The notes under the pieces are model-generated. The model saw only the letters and a program-made list of their open reading frames with translations, was not told where the DNA came from and searched no databases. Made by a program: the position numbers and the translations under genes. From Janthinobacterium sp. 67 (GTDB lineage Bacteria; Pseudomonadota; Gammaproteobacteria; Burkholderiales; Burkholderiaceae_D): a stretch of 64,000 bases of DNA. Location: the NCBI RefSeq assembly GCF_002797895.1, contig NZ_PGES01000001.1:2418001-2482000 (forward strand). Direction: 5' to 3'. Positions 26,458 through 35,351 of the stretch are shown here, in pieces (within the stretch, counting starts at the first letter, position 1; every line of letters starts with the position of its first letter).

Positions 26458-28209
26458 TCAAGGCGTGCAAGCGAAATTCTCCGCCTTTTCGGGATCGCCA
26501 TTGCCGCGGTAGCGCGCCACTTGCGGATACGGGCAAAGTGGGCGGGTCCGGCCCGGCCATGGCGTGTCCGGTCCGGCGCTGGCCTCGAGACGGTCCGGCG
26601 CGCGGCCGTGCTCCACCCAGTCCACCATCGCCGCCAGGGAATCGAACTGCGTCGTGGCCGGACCGCCCGAGCAGTGGCACATTCCCGGCACAGGAAACAC
26701 CCGCGCGAACTCGCCGGCCCGGCCATGCTCGCGCCGGTTCAACTGCTCGAACCAGTCGAGCGTGTCGGCCAGCGAAAACACCGGATCGGATTCGCCATGC
26801 GGAACCATCAGGCGGCCGTGACGCGCCTTGAAGCGCGTCAGGTCGGTCGAGCGCGCGGAGATGTCTTCCCAGGCCGAGTGCCGGAATGGCGCCGCCACCG
26901 CCTGGACCTTGGCCGCCGCGCTGTCGAAGTCAAGTCCGACCTGATAGTCGGCCAGCGCCTGCGGTCCCGGCGGCAACATCACCGGCGGCGTGCTGAACAC
27001 CGAGGCCAGCGCCTGGCCACCCAGCACCACGTTAAGCGGCGGCACCTGGCCATCTTCCGAGCCGATCTTCCATACGCGCCACGCCGGACTATCGATCCCG
27101 GACGGCCAGTACCAGCGGCTATAGAGAGACTGACCGGCGCTGCCCAACGGCCCGCGCATCGATTCGACCAGCGCGTCGATCTGCGTCACACTCAGGCAGC
27201 CGGCCGTCGCGCCACCGGCCGTACAGGTCTTTTTGCGCAGCTGCGCCAGCACCTTCGGATCGGTGCAGCGGTCCACGTCGGCGACCATCCCGTCGCGCAG
27301 GCCATCGTCGGCGTCGCAGGCGTCGAGGACGGCCTCGCGCACCAGCTTGAGCTGCACGCCGTTGAAGGCGGTATGCAGGCGCGACACGTCGAAGCCGGCG
27401 CCGCCGGGCGCCTGGATAACACGGCTGAAGGCGCGCGTGTCCCAGGCCTCCGCCAGGGCCGCCTTGGGCAGCGCGAAGCCCGGTGCGGAAGCGATGATGC
27501 CATCGAATATTTCGGGGTAGCGCTGGGCGAACGCCATGCCCTCCTGCCCGCCCTTGGAACAGCCGACGAAATAGTTATAGCGCGGTTTTTGTCCGTAGTA
27601 CTGGCGCACCAGCCAAAGGCCGGCGTCGGCGCTGCGCTTGAGCGACGCGTGGCCGTAGTCGCTGCGCGCGGTCGGATCGGAACCGAACACCATCGCTCCG
27701 CCGCGCAGCGGGTCGTTGTTGCTGGCGTTGTCGTGGCCGGAGTCCTGGCTCAGCACCGCGTAACGCCGTTCGATGGCGGTGTCGTCGGCGCCATACAGCT
27801 TGCCGGTGGCGTCGCCGATGTCGCCGTTGCTGCCGCCACCACCCTGGAACAGGAAACGGTTGTTCCAGTCCGACGGCAGCCTCAGGCGGAAACGCAGGGA
27901 GTAACGCTGGCCGTCGGCCTGGCGCGCCGGCGTCTCGGCGATCAATTCGCAGTGGGCCGGCAATTTGGCCATGCGCGCGCCGCCCTGCTCCAGGCGGATT
28001 TCCTGGGGCTCGCCCTCGGCATGATAGATCGCCTGCCGCACGCGGAAAGTGCTGGAGGTACTGGACGGTGGCGCCTTGTCAGCCATCGCCAGGCAACGTT
28101 GCTCGAAGCTGGCGCCGAAGGACGGTGCGGTGGCGATGGCGCCCAGGCAGGCGAGCAGCACCGCGGCGGCAGGCGGGCGTTGTTTGTATCGAACGAAGCA
28201 GCGTGTCAT
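26458..28209 (-). CDS. Tannase/feruloyl-esterase-family hydrolase, exported
   Basis: Secreted esterase of 583 residues that in this family cleaves gallate, ferulate or related aromatic esters. An N-terminal signal (AAAVLLACLGAIATAPSFGA) ends near residue 33. The hallmark nucleophile motif GCSKGGQEG is at about 219-227, the acid in PHGESDPVFS (about 470) and the histidine in GMCHCSGGP (about 512-520). The Cys next to Ser and the Cys next to His fit the CS-D-HC motif known from fungal feruloyl esterase B and tannases. Three further Cys pairs suggest disulphides. It is last gene of the five-gene operon started by the TonB receptor, 74 bases after the previous gene. Confidence 0.9.
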   Translation of the reverse strand: MTRCFVRYKQRPPAAAVLLACLGAIATAPSFGASFEQRCLAMADKAPPSSTSSTFRVRQAIYHAEGEPQEIRLEQGGARMAKLPAHCELIAETPARQADGQRYSLRFRLRLPSDWNNRFLFQGGGGSNGDIGDATGKLYGADDTAIERRYAVLSQDSGHDNASNNDPLRGGAMVFGSDPTARSDYGHASLKRSADAGLWLVRQYYGQKPRYNYFVGCSKGGQEGMAFAQRYPEIFDGIIASAPGFALPKAALAEAWDTRAFSRVIQAPGGAGFDVSRLHTAFNGVQLKLVREAVLDACDADDGLRDGMVADVDRCTDPKVLAQLRKKTCTAGGATAGCLSVTQIDALVESMRGPLGSAGQSLYSRWYWPSGIDSPAWRVWKIGSEDGQVPPLNVVLGGQALASVFSTPPVMLPPGPQALADYQVGLDFDSAAAKVQAVAAPFRHSAWEDISARSTDLTRFKARHGRLMVPHGESDPVFSLADTLDWFEQLNRREHGRAGEFARVFPVPGMCHCSGGPATTQFDSLAAMVDWVEHGRAPDRLEASAGPDTPWPGRTRPLCPYPQVARYRGNGDPEKAENFACTP

Positions 28210-28283
28210 GGTGTTATCCCGATGTGATTAACTTGATAAAAGCGAAGCCGGACGGCACCCCCTTGATTCGGCAGGGCGTGGCG

Positions 28284-29366
28284 TCAGGATTCGACGTGGC
28301 CGATTAAAAAGGCCACCGTCTTGGCGATGGCGCGCCGGGCTTCCGGGCTGGTGTCGGCCATCGTCTGATGCACGTGCGGCATGCCCTCGTAGGCATCGAG
28401 CGTCACGGCGACGCCGCCGGCGGCCATCGCCTGGTACAAGCGCACCGAGTCCGACAGCAAGACCTCGCGCAAGCCGCATTGCACCAGGGTCGGCGGATAG
28501 TTTTTGCTGTAGTTGCCATACACCGGCGAGGCGTACGGATTGCGCCGCTCGCCTGCGCCGACATAGGCGTCGCGGCTCGGCCGCAATGCTTCCTTGGAAA
28601 CGATGGGATCGGCGGTGGCCAGGGTGAGCAAGGTGTCGCCCTGGAAGTCGAGATCGGCCCAGGGCGACCACAGCGCGGCGGCGGCCGGCAATGGTATGTT
28701 GCGGTCGCGCATGCGCAGCAAGGCGCCCGCCAGCAGGCCGCCGCCGGCCGAGTCGCCGAAGCAGCCGATCCGGCGCGGCGCGTAGCCATTGGCGTAGAGT
28801 GCGGAGAACACCTTGCCCACGTCGTCGGTGGTGCGTTCCCACTTCGCGCGCGGCGCCGTGGTGTAGTCGATCGAGACGACGCAAAAGCCCGTCGCCAGCG
28901 CCATTTGCGCCGGCGCCAGCAGCGTCGAGCCGGCCGTGCCGAGCGTGTAGGCGCCGCCGTGGGCATACACGATCAGGCAGTCCCGGCGCCGCACGTGCGG
29001 CGGCTCCAGCCATATCACCGGCACGCCGCCGAGCGTGTCCTTGCGCGATCGCACGCCGGTGGCGGCGACGCGCTCGCGGCTCATTTCCTCGAACATCGCC
29101 GCCAGGCGCTGGCGCAGGGCATCCCAGGCTTCCACATCGTCCGGCGACGGCAGCGCCGGTTTGGGGAAGGCCGCCAGGTCCGCGAACATCTTGGGCCAGC
29201 CGGCCGACACCGTCGGGGGCAGCGGTATCAGCCCCGGCGCCGCCGAGACTGGCGTCGCCGCCCGGGCCGCTCCGTGCGCCGCAACGGCGGCCGCCAGCGC
29301 GCCGCACGCGCTTAAAAAGGCGCGCCGTGGCGCCGTCTGCACTGCCTTGAAATCGGACTCGCTCAT
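28284..29366 (-). CDS. Alpha/beta hydrolase of the HSL type with Tat-like signal
   Basis: Esterase of 360 residues. A twin-arginine-type leader (APRRAFLSACGALAAAVAA) suggests export as a folded protein. The hormone-sensitive-lipase features are present: the oxyanion HGGAY (about residue 136), the nucleophile GDSAGGG (about 200), Asp in a C-terminal loop and His in MPHVHQ (about 331). AAGGAG seven bases ahead supports the start. It lies four bases after the SGNH gene in the operon. It likely removes acyl groups from small substrates, but the natural ester is unknown. Confidence 0.88.
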   Translation of the reverse strand: MSESDFKAVQTAPRRAFLSACGALAAAVAAHGAARAATPVSAAPGLIPLPPTVSAGWPKMFADLAAFPKPALPSPDDVEAWDALRQRLAAMFEEMSRERVAATGVRSRKDTLGGVPVIWLEPPHVRRRDCLIVYAHGGAYTLGTAGSTLLAPAQMALATGFCVVSIDYTTAPRAKWERTTDDVGKVFSALYANGYAPRRIGCFGDSAGGGLLAGALLRMRDRNIPLPAAAALWSPWADLDFQGDTLLTLATADPIVSKEALRPSRDAYVGAGERRNPYASPVYGNYSKNYPPTLVQCGLREVLLSDSVRLYQAMAAGGVAVTLDAYEGMPHVHQTMADTSPEARRAIAKTVAFLIGHVES

Positions 29367-29370
29367 GCTG

Positions 29371-30303
29371 TTACTCCTTGACGGTAGGTGTGGCGGCGCG
29401 CCCGGTTGACGATCCCTTCTCGGGCAATCGGCTGAGCGCCGATTCCAGCACGCTTTTCATGCGCGCATAGCCCCGGTTGTTCGGATGGACGCCATCGTTC
29501 GAAAAGTCCGCGCGGAACGCGCCATCCGGCGCCGCCAGCACGGCATGGTAGTCGACGTAGACCAGGCCCTCGGTGACCGCCAGCGCCTTGAGCCAGCGGT
29601 TCAGCGACTCGATGCGCGCCGGCGTGCCGGGACTGGGCCGCCAGGGCATGCTGGCCGCCGGCGGGATGCTCGCCAGCAGCACGGCTATGCCCTGACGCTT
29701 GGCGATCGCCACCATGGCCTCGATGTTGTCCTGATAGCGCCGCGCCGAAGTGGGACCGGTGTTGCCGGCGATATCGTTGGTGCCCGCCATGAGGTGGACG
29801 AAACGGGGCCGCAACGCCACCACGTCGGCGGCAAAGCGCAACAGGATCTGCGGCGAGGTCTGTCCCGCGATGCCGCGATTGAGCCAGCGGTCGCCGAACA
29901 CCCGGGCCGCCGACTCGGACCACAACTCGGTAATCGAGTCGCCCAGGAAGACACCGTCGACGGCGGTGCCGGCCGCCTTCACGACGGCGTTGGCGGCGGC
30001 GTAGCGGCACAGGTCCGGCCAGTCGAGCTGGCGCCGCGTCTCCTCGGCCCGCGCCCGCTGCGCCATGACCGGTCCGGTAAGCAGGCGCTCCAGTTCGGCG
30101 GGACGCATGGCGCCGGGCTCGATGAACATGTCGACCAGCGCGCGCGGCACGTCGGGCAGCGCCGGCAAGCCGTCGCAAGGTGCCTCGACCATGCCTTGCG
30201 TGTTCGGGGATGGCGTCGCGGCGGCCGCCGGCAGCGCGCAGCACAGCGCGGCGGCAGCGGCGGCCAGGCGCCTACGCGCCAGAGTTGTCAAGTGAGTCGT
30301 CAT
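29371..30303 (-). CDS. SGNH/GDSL-family hydrolase, exported
   Basis: Hydrolase of 310 residues with a short signal peptide (RRRLAAAAAALCCALPAAAA). The SGNH blocks are complete: Ser in FLGDSITEL (about residue 124), Gly in NRGIAGQTS, Asn in MAGTNDIAGN (about 172-181) and the Asp/His pair in SNDGVHPNNRGY (about 275). Families with this pattern deacetylate sugars or cleave other carbohydrate esters. The start at 30303 has GAGG seven bases upstream. It overlaps the upstream CE1-type gene by 32 bases, so the two are translated together. Confidence 0.9.
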   Translation of the reverse strand: MTTHLTTLARRRLAAAAAALCCALPAAAATPSPNTQGMVEAPCDGLPALPDVPRALVDMFIEPGAMRPAELERLLTGPVMAQRARAEETRRQLDWPDLCRYAAANAVVKAAGTAVDGVFLGDSITELWSESAARVFGDRWLNRGIAGQTSPQILLRFAADVVALRPRFVHLMAGTNDIAGNTGPTSARRYQDNIEAMVAIAKRQGIAVLLASIPPAASMPWRPSPGTPARIESLNRWLKALAVTEGLVYVDYHAVLAAPDGAFRADFSNDGVHPNNRGYARMKSVLESALSRLPEKGSSTGRAATPTVKE

Positions 30304-31387
30304 GATGATCCTCATTAAATAATGTAGCGACAAAATCGATGAAATTGCGCCGCCAGACGGGCCATGCATGCGCGCCATCGACCACTTGCCAACGGTGCGC
30401 GACGCCGCGTGCGGCCAGCCAGTCGGCGAAGCCACGGACGTCGTCGAACAAAAAGTCGTCGCGCCCGCAACTGAGGGACAGGTGCGGCACCGCCACCGGC
30501 GATGGCGCCTGCCGCAGGCAGGCCTCGAAGTCGCCCTCGAACATGAAGGTGGCGGGGCTGAACGCGCCGACATGGGCAAAGCGGTGCGGCGCGTTCAGAC
30601 CGACGAACAGCGCCTGCGCGCCGCCCATCGACAAGCCGCCGACCGCCCTGCCCCGCCGCCCGACATCGACCGAGTAGCTCCGCTCGACCAGCGGCAACAC
30701 CTCGTCGAGCAGACTGGCGCCCAACAGCTCGATATTGCGCAGCGCTACCCCGGCGGACGGCGGCGGCAGGTCGCTGGCCATGCCTGGATCGCAATGCCCG
30801 GACGGGCATACCACCAGCATGGGCCGGCAGCGGCCGTCGTGAATCAGCGCGTCGAGCATGACGTCGGCGCGGCCGGCGTTGAACCAGGCGCCGGCGGTAT
30901 CACCCAGGCCATGCAGCATATACAGCACCGGGTAGGCGCGGCCGGAACGCCGGTCATAACCGGGCGGGGTGTAGACGTGGAACTCGCGGTCGCCGCCGAT
31001 GGCGGCGGAGCGGTAACTATGGCGCGCCACCAGCCCGCGCGGCACGTCGCCATGCTGCCACGGCAACGCAGCGGCGTCGGGCTGGCCCGGCAGCAAGACC
31101 ATGCTCTCCCCCAGGCCCGTGCTGGACGGCTTGATCCACGGGTTGGCGGGGTCGAGTACGGACACGCCGTCGATGACGAGCCGGTAGCAATACAGGTCTG
31201 GCGGCAGCACCGGGCTGCTGCCGCGCCAGATGCCGTCGGCGGCGCGGTCCAGCGGCAGCGGCACCGCCAGCGCGTCGAGCTCGACCCGCACCTGACGCGC
31301 CGCCGGCGCCTCCACCCGGAAAATCAGCGAGCCGTCGCCGCCCACTTCGGGCGAACGGATGGCTGGCCGAAAGACTTTACTTAGCAT
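30272..31387 (-). CDS. CE1-type esterase with N-terminal Ig-like/CBM48-like domain
   Basis: Esterase of 371 residues related to esterase D, enterochelin esterases and bacterial feruloyl/acetylxylan esterases. Residues about 1-105 form an E-set (CBM48-like) domain (FRVEAPAARQVRVELDA, then GVSVLDPANPWI). The hydrolase domain has LYMLHGLGDT, the nucleophile in GLSMGG (about 254-259), the acid in CGRDDFLFDD (about 318) and the His in DGAHAWPVWR (about 347-356). No signal peptide is seen, unlike the other esterases of the operon, so it may act in the cytoplasm. GGAG lies eight bases before the ATG. Confidence 0.88.
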   Translation of the reverse strand: MLSKVFRPAIRSPEVGGDGSLIFRVEAPAARQVRVELDALAVPLPLDRAADGIWRGSSPVLPPDLYCYRLVIDGVSVLDPANPWIKPSSTGLGESMVLLPGQPDAAALPWQHGDVPRGLVARHSYRSAAIGGDREFHVYTPPGYDRRSGRAYPVLYMLHGLGDTAGAWFNAGRADVMLDALIHDGRCRPMLVVCPSGHCDPGMASDLPPPSAGVALRNIELLGASLLDEVLPLVERSYSVDVGRRGRAVGGLSMGGAQALFVGLNAPHRFAHVGAFSPATFMFEGDFEACLRQAPSPVAVPHLSLSCGRDDFLFDDVRGFADWLAARGVAHRWQVVDGAHAWPVWRRNFIDFVATLFNEDHHDDSLDNSGA

Positions 31388-31432
31388 GCGCTGGACTCCG
31401 TTGGTTGGATATTGTTGAATGCGCGGTCACGT

Positions 31433-33778
31433 TCAATAAAAGGTGTAGCCGACACGCAGGCCGAAGCTGCGCCGCGGCATGTACGACGCGATACTGAGCG
31501 CCACGATCTGCGTGTTGGTGGTGTAGACCTTGCGGTCCTCGGCGTTGTAGACGTGGGCGTTGACGTTCCAGCGCCTGTCCTGGCTTTGCCAGTCGAGGTT
31601 GAGGTCGGTCTTGCTGTAGGCCTTGCGGTAGCCGAGCAGCGGATCGGTGCTGGAGAGGCTGTCGATGACCGAATGGCTGCCGCTCTGCCAATACGTCTGG
31701 ATCGATGGCGTCCATTGCCCGTTGGCGCCCAGCTCGACGGTATGGGCGTAGCGCAGGCGTGCGCTGACCTTGGGCGCGTTGGGCAAGCGGCGGCCGCTGT
31801 TGTCGAGCGGGGCGGTGTTGATCGGCGTCGGCGCGAAATTGTTGTACAGCGCGTCGACGGCGTTGGCGTTGTCGATGCCCGGCGCGACGGTGCCGAACTT
31901 GGCGTCGAGCAGGGTAAGAAAGCCCTGCAGATGATCCTGGCGCGTGACCCTCCAATCGAGCTCGGCCTCGATGCCGCGCACGCGCGCGGTGGCCGCGTTG
32001 CCGGTCACGACGGTGTTGTTGCCCGACAGATTCTTGCCGATGGTGCTCACCTGCAGATCCTTGTAATCCATGCTGAAGGCCGTCAGATTCAGACCCAATG
32101 TGTCGCCCCGCAGCCGGCCACGCCATCCCGCCTCGAAGCTGGTCAGGGTCTCGGGCTTGTAGGTCAGGTACGGAGTCGCCACGTTCGGCGTGACGCCGCC
32201 GCCGCGATAGCCGGTCGACACGGTGGCGTACAACATGTCGGTTTTGCTCAGGTCAAACTCGGAGGTCACTTTGTAGCTGGTGTTGCGCGAGCTGGTGGTG
32301 CCGGAAGCGTTGACCGCCGGGCCGAACGGCACGCCGCACGGCAAGTTGGCCGCCAGCGCCTGCATGGTCCCGTACTGGCAAGCCTGGGTGTCGGTGTCGG
32401 TCAGCGCCGTGTCGCGCGTGCCTCGCAGGCCCAGGGTCATGCGCCAGACATTGGAGACGCTGTAGGTGGCTTGGCCGAAGGCTGCCCGGGAGGTATTCTT
32501 CAACGCGTTGTTGCGCACTGCCGCGTCGAGGTTGCCATAGCCGGACGGCAGGTTGCCCACACCGGGGGCGAAGGCGAAGCCCGGCGGCAGCACGCCCGCC
32601 AGCGGCGCCGGCAGCACGTTGCCGATGCGCACCCCATAGAGTCCGGTCTGCTTGTCACGGTAATCGTACAGGCCGCCGACCAGTTTGAGGCGGTCGCTCT
32701 CGTAATTGACGTTCAATTCGTGGCTGCGGGTGATGGTCTTGTTGTCTTTGTTGTAGAGACTGAAGATGCCGGAGTTGAGGTCGACGCCGTTGTTGACCAG
32801 CTTGGTCAAGCCGGCCAGGTAGGTCACCGTCCAATCGTCGTTGACGGCCCACACCAGCGATGAACGCAGCCCCGTCTGGGCCAGATCCTTGCGGATGCCG
32901 GTGCCAGTACCGCCGCCGCCGATGCCGCCGACGTTGGTGTCGACCGGCACGGTGACACGCTTGCCCAGGGTGCCGGCGGCGATGTTGGCGTCGGGGAAGT
33001 AGTTATAGGCGACGCTGTGGGCCGCCGCAATCGTGCCCTTGTCTTCCAGCTTGCTCAACGACACGTTCCATTTCAGGCTGTCGCTCAATTGCCAGGCCGC
33101 AGCCAGACGCGCGCTCGACAGGTCGACCTTGCCGTAGCGACTGGAGACCGCCCTGCCCGGCTCGTCACCATCGCTGGTACGCCGCAGTGCGGAGGCGCGC
33201 AGAAGCAGCGTCTCGGATACCGGCACATTCACCACGGCGCGCGCGGTCACGTCGTTGTGGTCGCCATAACTGACGTCGCCGAACAGTTGCTGGCGCGCGG
33301 TCGGACGCGCGGTGATCACATTGACGACGCCGACGGTGGCGTTGCGGCCGTACACCGTGCCCTGCGGGCCGCGCAGCGCTTCGATGCGGCCGACGTCGTA
33401 CAACCCGAGGCTCAGCACTTGATAGTTCGGTTCGTAGATGCCGTCGACATGGACCGCGACCGTCGAATAACCGCCGAAAGAGGCGTTGCTGCCTATGCCG
33501 CGCATCGAGAAGCCGTTGCTGGCAACGGCCATGTTGGGCACCGACGAGGCGATGTCGGTCAGCGAAGTGATGCCCTGGGCATCCAGCGCCTTCTGGCTGA
33601 CCACGCTGACCGCGAGCGGCGCCTTCGACAGCACTTCCGAACGGCGCTGGGCGGTGATGGTCACCGCTTCGAGCGTGCCCGTGTCGGCTGCCTTGACCGC
33701 GGCCTCCTGCGCGTGGGCGCCAGCGGCCTGCACCAGCATGGCGCACGCCAGGGAAAGGGGGGTGAGTTGAAACTTCAT
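31433..33778 (-). CDS. TonB-dependent outer-membrane receptor
   Basis: Outer-membrane transporter of 781 residues. A signal peptide (QLTPLSLACAMLVQAAGAHA) is followed by a TonB-box-like TLEAVTITAQRR. The plug domain runs about 45-160 (LTDIASSVPNMAV, then RIEALRGPQGTVYGRNATVG, a strongly conserved plug block). A 22-strand barrel follows, ending LRVGYTFY with a terminal aromatic. Length and motifs fit receptors for large carbohydrates or aromatic compounds rather than a known siderophore receptor, but the ligand is inferred from the neighbouring esterases only. AAGGAG six bases ahead fixes the start. It is the first gene of the esterase operon. Confidence 0.92.
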   Translation of the reverse strand: MKFQLTPLSLACAMLVQAAGAHAQEAAVKAADTGTLEAVTITAQRRSEVLSKAPLAVSVVSQKALDAQGITSLTDIASSVPNMAVASNGFSMRGIGSNASFGGYSTVAVHVDGIYEPNYQVLSLGLYDVGRIEALRGPQGTVYGRNATVGVVNVITARPTARQQLFGDVSYGDHNDVTARAVVNVPVSETLLLRASALRRTSDGDEPGRAVSSRYGKVDLSSARLAAAWQLSDSLKWNVSLSKLEDKGTIAAAHSVAYNYFPDANIAAGTLGKRVTVPVDTNVGGIGGGGTGTGIRKDLAQTGLRSSLVWAVNDDWTVTYLAGLTKLVNNGVDLNSGIFSLYNKDNKTITRSHELNVNYESDRLKLVGGLYDYRDKQTGLYGVRIGNVLPAPLAGVLPPGFAFAPGVGNLPSGYGNLDAAVRNNALKNTSRAAFGQATYSVSNVWRMTLGLRGTRDTALTDTDTQACQYGTMQALAANLPCGVPFGPAVNASGTTSSRNTSYKVTSEFDLSKTDMLYATVSTGYRGGGVTPNVATPYLTYKPETLTSFEAGWRGRLRGDTLGLNLTAFSMDYKDLQVSTIGKNLSGNNTVVTGNAATARVRGIEAELDWRVTRQDHLQGFLTLLDAKFGTVAPGIDNANAVDALYNNFAPTPINTAPLDNSGRRLPNAPKVSARLRYAHTVELGANGQWTPSIQTYWQSGSHSVIDSLSSTDPLLGYRKAYSKTDLNLDWQSQDRRWNVNAHVYNAEDRKVYTTNTQIVALSIASYMPRRSFGLRVGYTFY

Positions 33779-33884
33779 CTGGTCTCCTTGATTTTTTAGT
33801 TTCCGAGCTTGTCCTCGTGCTCGACGCGCCGCCACCCCGGTCGTACCGGGTTTTGATGGCTAGCAATCTGAATGTCGCTTTTGC

Positions 33885-33927
33885 GCAATCGATTGCTCAC
33901 TATCGCATTTCCGGGGATTGCCTGCAA
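33885..33927 (-). promoter_or_regulatory. Promoter and LacI-type operator of the TonB/esterase operon
   Basis: On the minus strand TTGCAG (33922-33927), 17 bases, GATAGT (33899-33904), then the perfect palindrome GCAATCGATTGC (33885-33896) immediately after the -10, where a bound repressor would block initiation. The palindrome is of the GCAAnCGnTTGC type bound by LacI-family proteins and nearly matches 34029-34040. Confidence 0.6.
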
Positions 33928-34028
33928 TAACTTAATTTTTTGTTGTTAAAAGCTAACAATTCAAATGGGAAGAAACTTTTATAATGATTTTGAAGCTGAA
34001 AACGTGTATGCAGGAATGGGCATTTTGC

Positions 34029-34040
34029 GCAATCGGTTGC
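34029..34040 (+). promoter_or_regulatory. LacI-type operator ahead of the LacI gene
   Basis: GCAATCGGTTGC, one base from a perfect palindrome, inside GCGCAATCGGTTGCC. A consensus -10, TATAAT, lies upstream at 33980-33985, so the repressor could limit its own transcription. Confidence 0.55.
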
Positions 34041-34139
34041 CTTTTCATCGGACACGTGCGTTGCGAAGGTTGGGCACGCCCGGTGTAAGATGCCCGGCGA
34101 GCGAGCATCGCCATTTTTAAATAGTTATCGGGATTCACA

Positions 34140-35216
34140 ATGACTGACAAGAAGCAGCCGGACGACAGCTTGGTTTCACCTTTCCAGCGGCCATCGCGCA
34201 CGCAGATGGAAGACATCGCGCGCATGGCCGGCGTGTCGCGCTCGACCGTGTCGCGGGTGCTGTCCGGAACCGGGCGCATCGGCGAGGAAACCCGCAAGCG
34301 CATCACCGAACTGGCCAAAACGAGCAATTACAGCGTCGATGCCAGCGCCAGGAATCTGCGCCTGAATCAAAACCGCACCATCTCGGTGGTGGTGCCGTAC
34401 GACCCGGTCGAGCAATTGCCGCTGTCGGAACCGTTCTTTCTCACGCTGATCGGCAGCATCGCCGATGCCCTGACCGCATGCGGCATGGACATGCTGCTGT
34501 CACGGGTGTCGGCCGACCGTCTCGATCTGGCGGCGGAGGCGTACAAGGGAGGGCGGTGCCTCGGCTTTATCCTGATCGGCCAGTGGGGGCATCATGACCA
34601 ATTGACGGCGATGGCCGTGCAAGGCTTGCCCTTCGTGGTGTGGGGCGCGCGGCTGCCCGGGCAATTGTACGGTTCGGTGGGCGGCGACGACGTGCAGGGC
34701 GGCTTCCTGGCGACGTCGCACTTGCTGGACGCGGGCGTGCGGCGCATCGCCTTCCTGGGCGACACGGCGCTGCCCGAGATCAGCCAGCGCCACACCGGCT
34801 ATCTGCAGGCCCATCACGCGCGCGGGCTGGTTCCCGCCGCCGACCTGACGCTGGCGGCCAACCAGTCGCGCGAATCGGTGGTCGCCGCGATCACCGAGCG
34901 CTATCCGCGTGACGGCGGCTTCGACGGAATTTTCGCCTCCACCGACCCGATGGCGATGAACGCGATCGGCGCATTGGCGGCGCTCGGCAAAAAAGTGCCT
35001 GACGACGTGCGCGTGATCGGCTACGACGACATCATCACCGCCTCCAATTTTCAGCCGCCACTCAGCTCCGTGCGCACGCCGATGATCGACGCCGGCAAGG
35101 CGCTGGTCGACAGTCTGCTGGCGCAATTGTCGGGCACGCCGCCGCGGCAGTTGCAGCTCGCATCGTCGCTGGTGATACGGGAGAGCAGCGGCAGCGGACC
35201 GCGCGCCGCAAGCTAG
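34140..35216 (+). CDS. LacI-family repressor of the esterase operon
   Basis: Regulator of 358 residues. The DNA-binding domain is classic: MEDIARMAGVSRSTVSRVLSG (about 24-44) with the hinge helix DASARNLRLNQ. A periplasmic-binding-protein-like effector domain follows (ISVVVPYDP at about 82, then FDGIFASTDPMAMNAIGAL and VRVIGYDDIITAS). An extra N-terminal tail of about 20 residues precedes the helix-turn-helix. It is divergent from the TonB/esterase operon with a matching operator at each promoter, so it is very likely the local repressor, released by a sugar or glycoside made from the imported substrate. The effector is not known. Confidence 0.92.
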   Translation: MTDKKQPDDSLVSPFQRPSRTQMEDIARMAGVSRSTVSRVLSGTGRIGEETRKRITELAKTSNYSVDASARNLRLNQNRTISVVVPYDPVEQLPLSEPFFLTLIGSIADALTACGMDMLLSRVSADRLDLAAEAYKGGRCLGFILIGQWGHHDQLTAMAVQGLPFVVWGARLPGQLYGSVGGDDVQGGFLATSHLLDAGVRRIAFLGDTALPEISQRHTGYLQAHHARGLVPAADLTLAANQSRESVVAAITERYPRDGGFDGIFASTDPMAMNAIGALAALGKKVPDDVRVIGYDDIITASNFQPPLSSVRTPMIDAGKALVDSLLAQLSGTPPRQLQLASSLVIRESSGSGPRAAS

Positions 35217-35267
35217 CCGTTCGCGACCACTGGCATCACGATTTGCCCGCAGGTTCGCCCGCAGGTT

Positions 35268-35315
35268 CGCCCGCCCCTGTATGCATCCGCCACCAGATCG
35301 AGCCGGTCGGCTGAC
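35268..35315 (-). pseudogene. Fragment of a second LacI-type gene, inverted
   Basis: Read on the minus strand these 48 bases match 34508-34555 of the LacI gene at about 41 positions and translate to SADRLDLVADAYRGGR against SADRLDLAAEAYKGGR. No other part of a regulator is preserved nearby. A 12-base direct repeat (CGCAGGTTCGCC) abuts it. It is most likely a leftover from a duplicated or replaced regulator. Confidence 0.55.
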
Positions 35316-35351
35316 GCACCGCCCTGCCCTCGTCCTGGCGGCAGACGCCGT

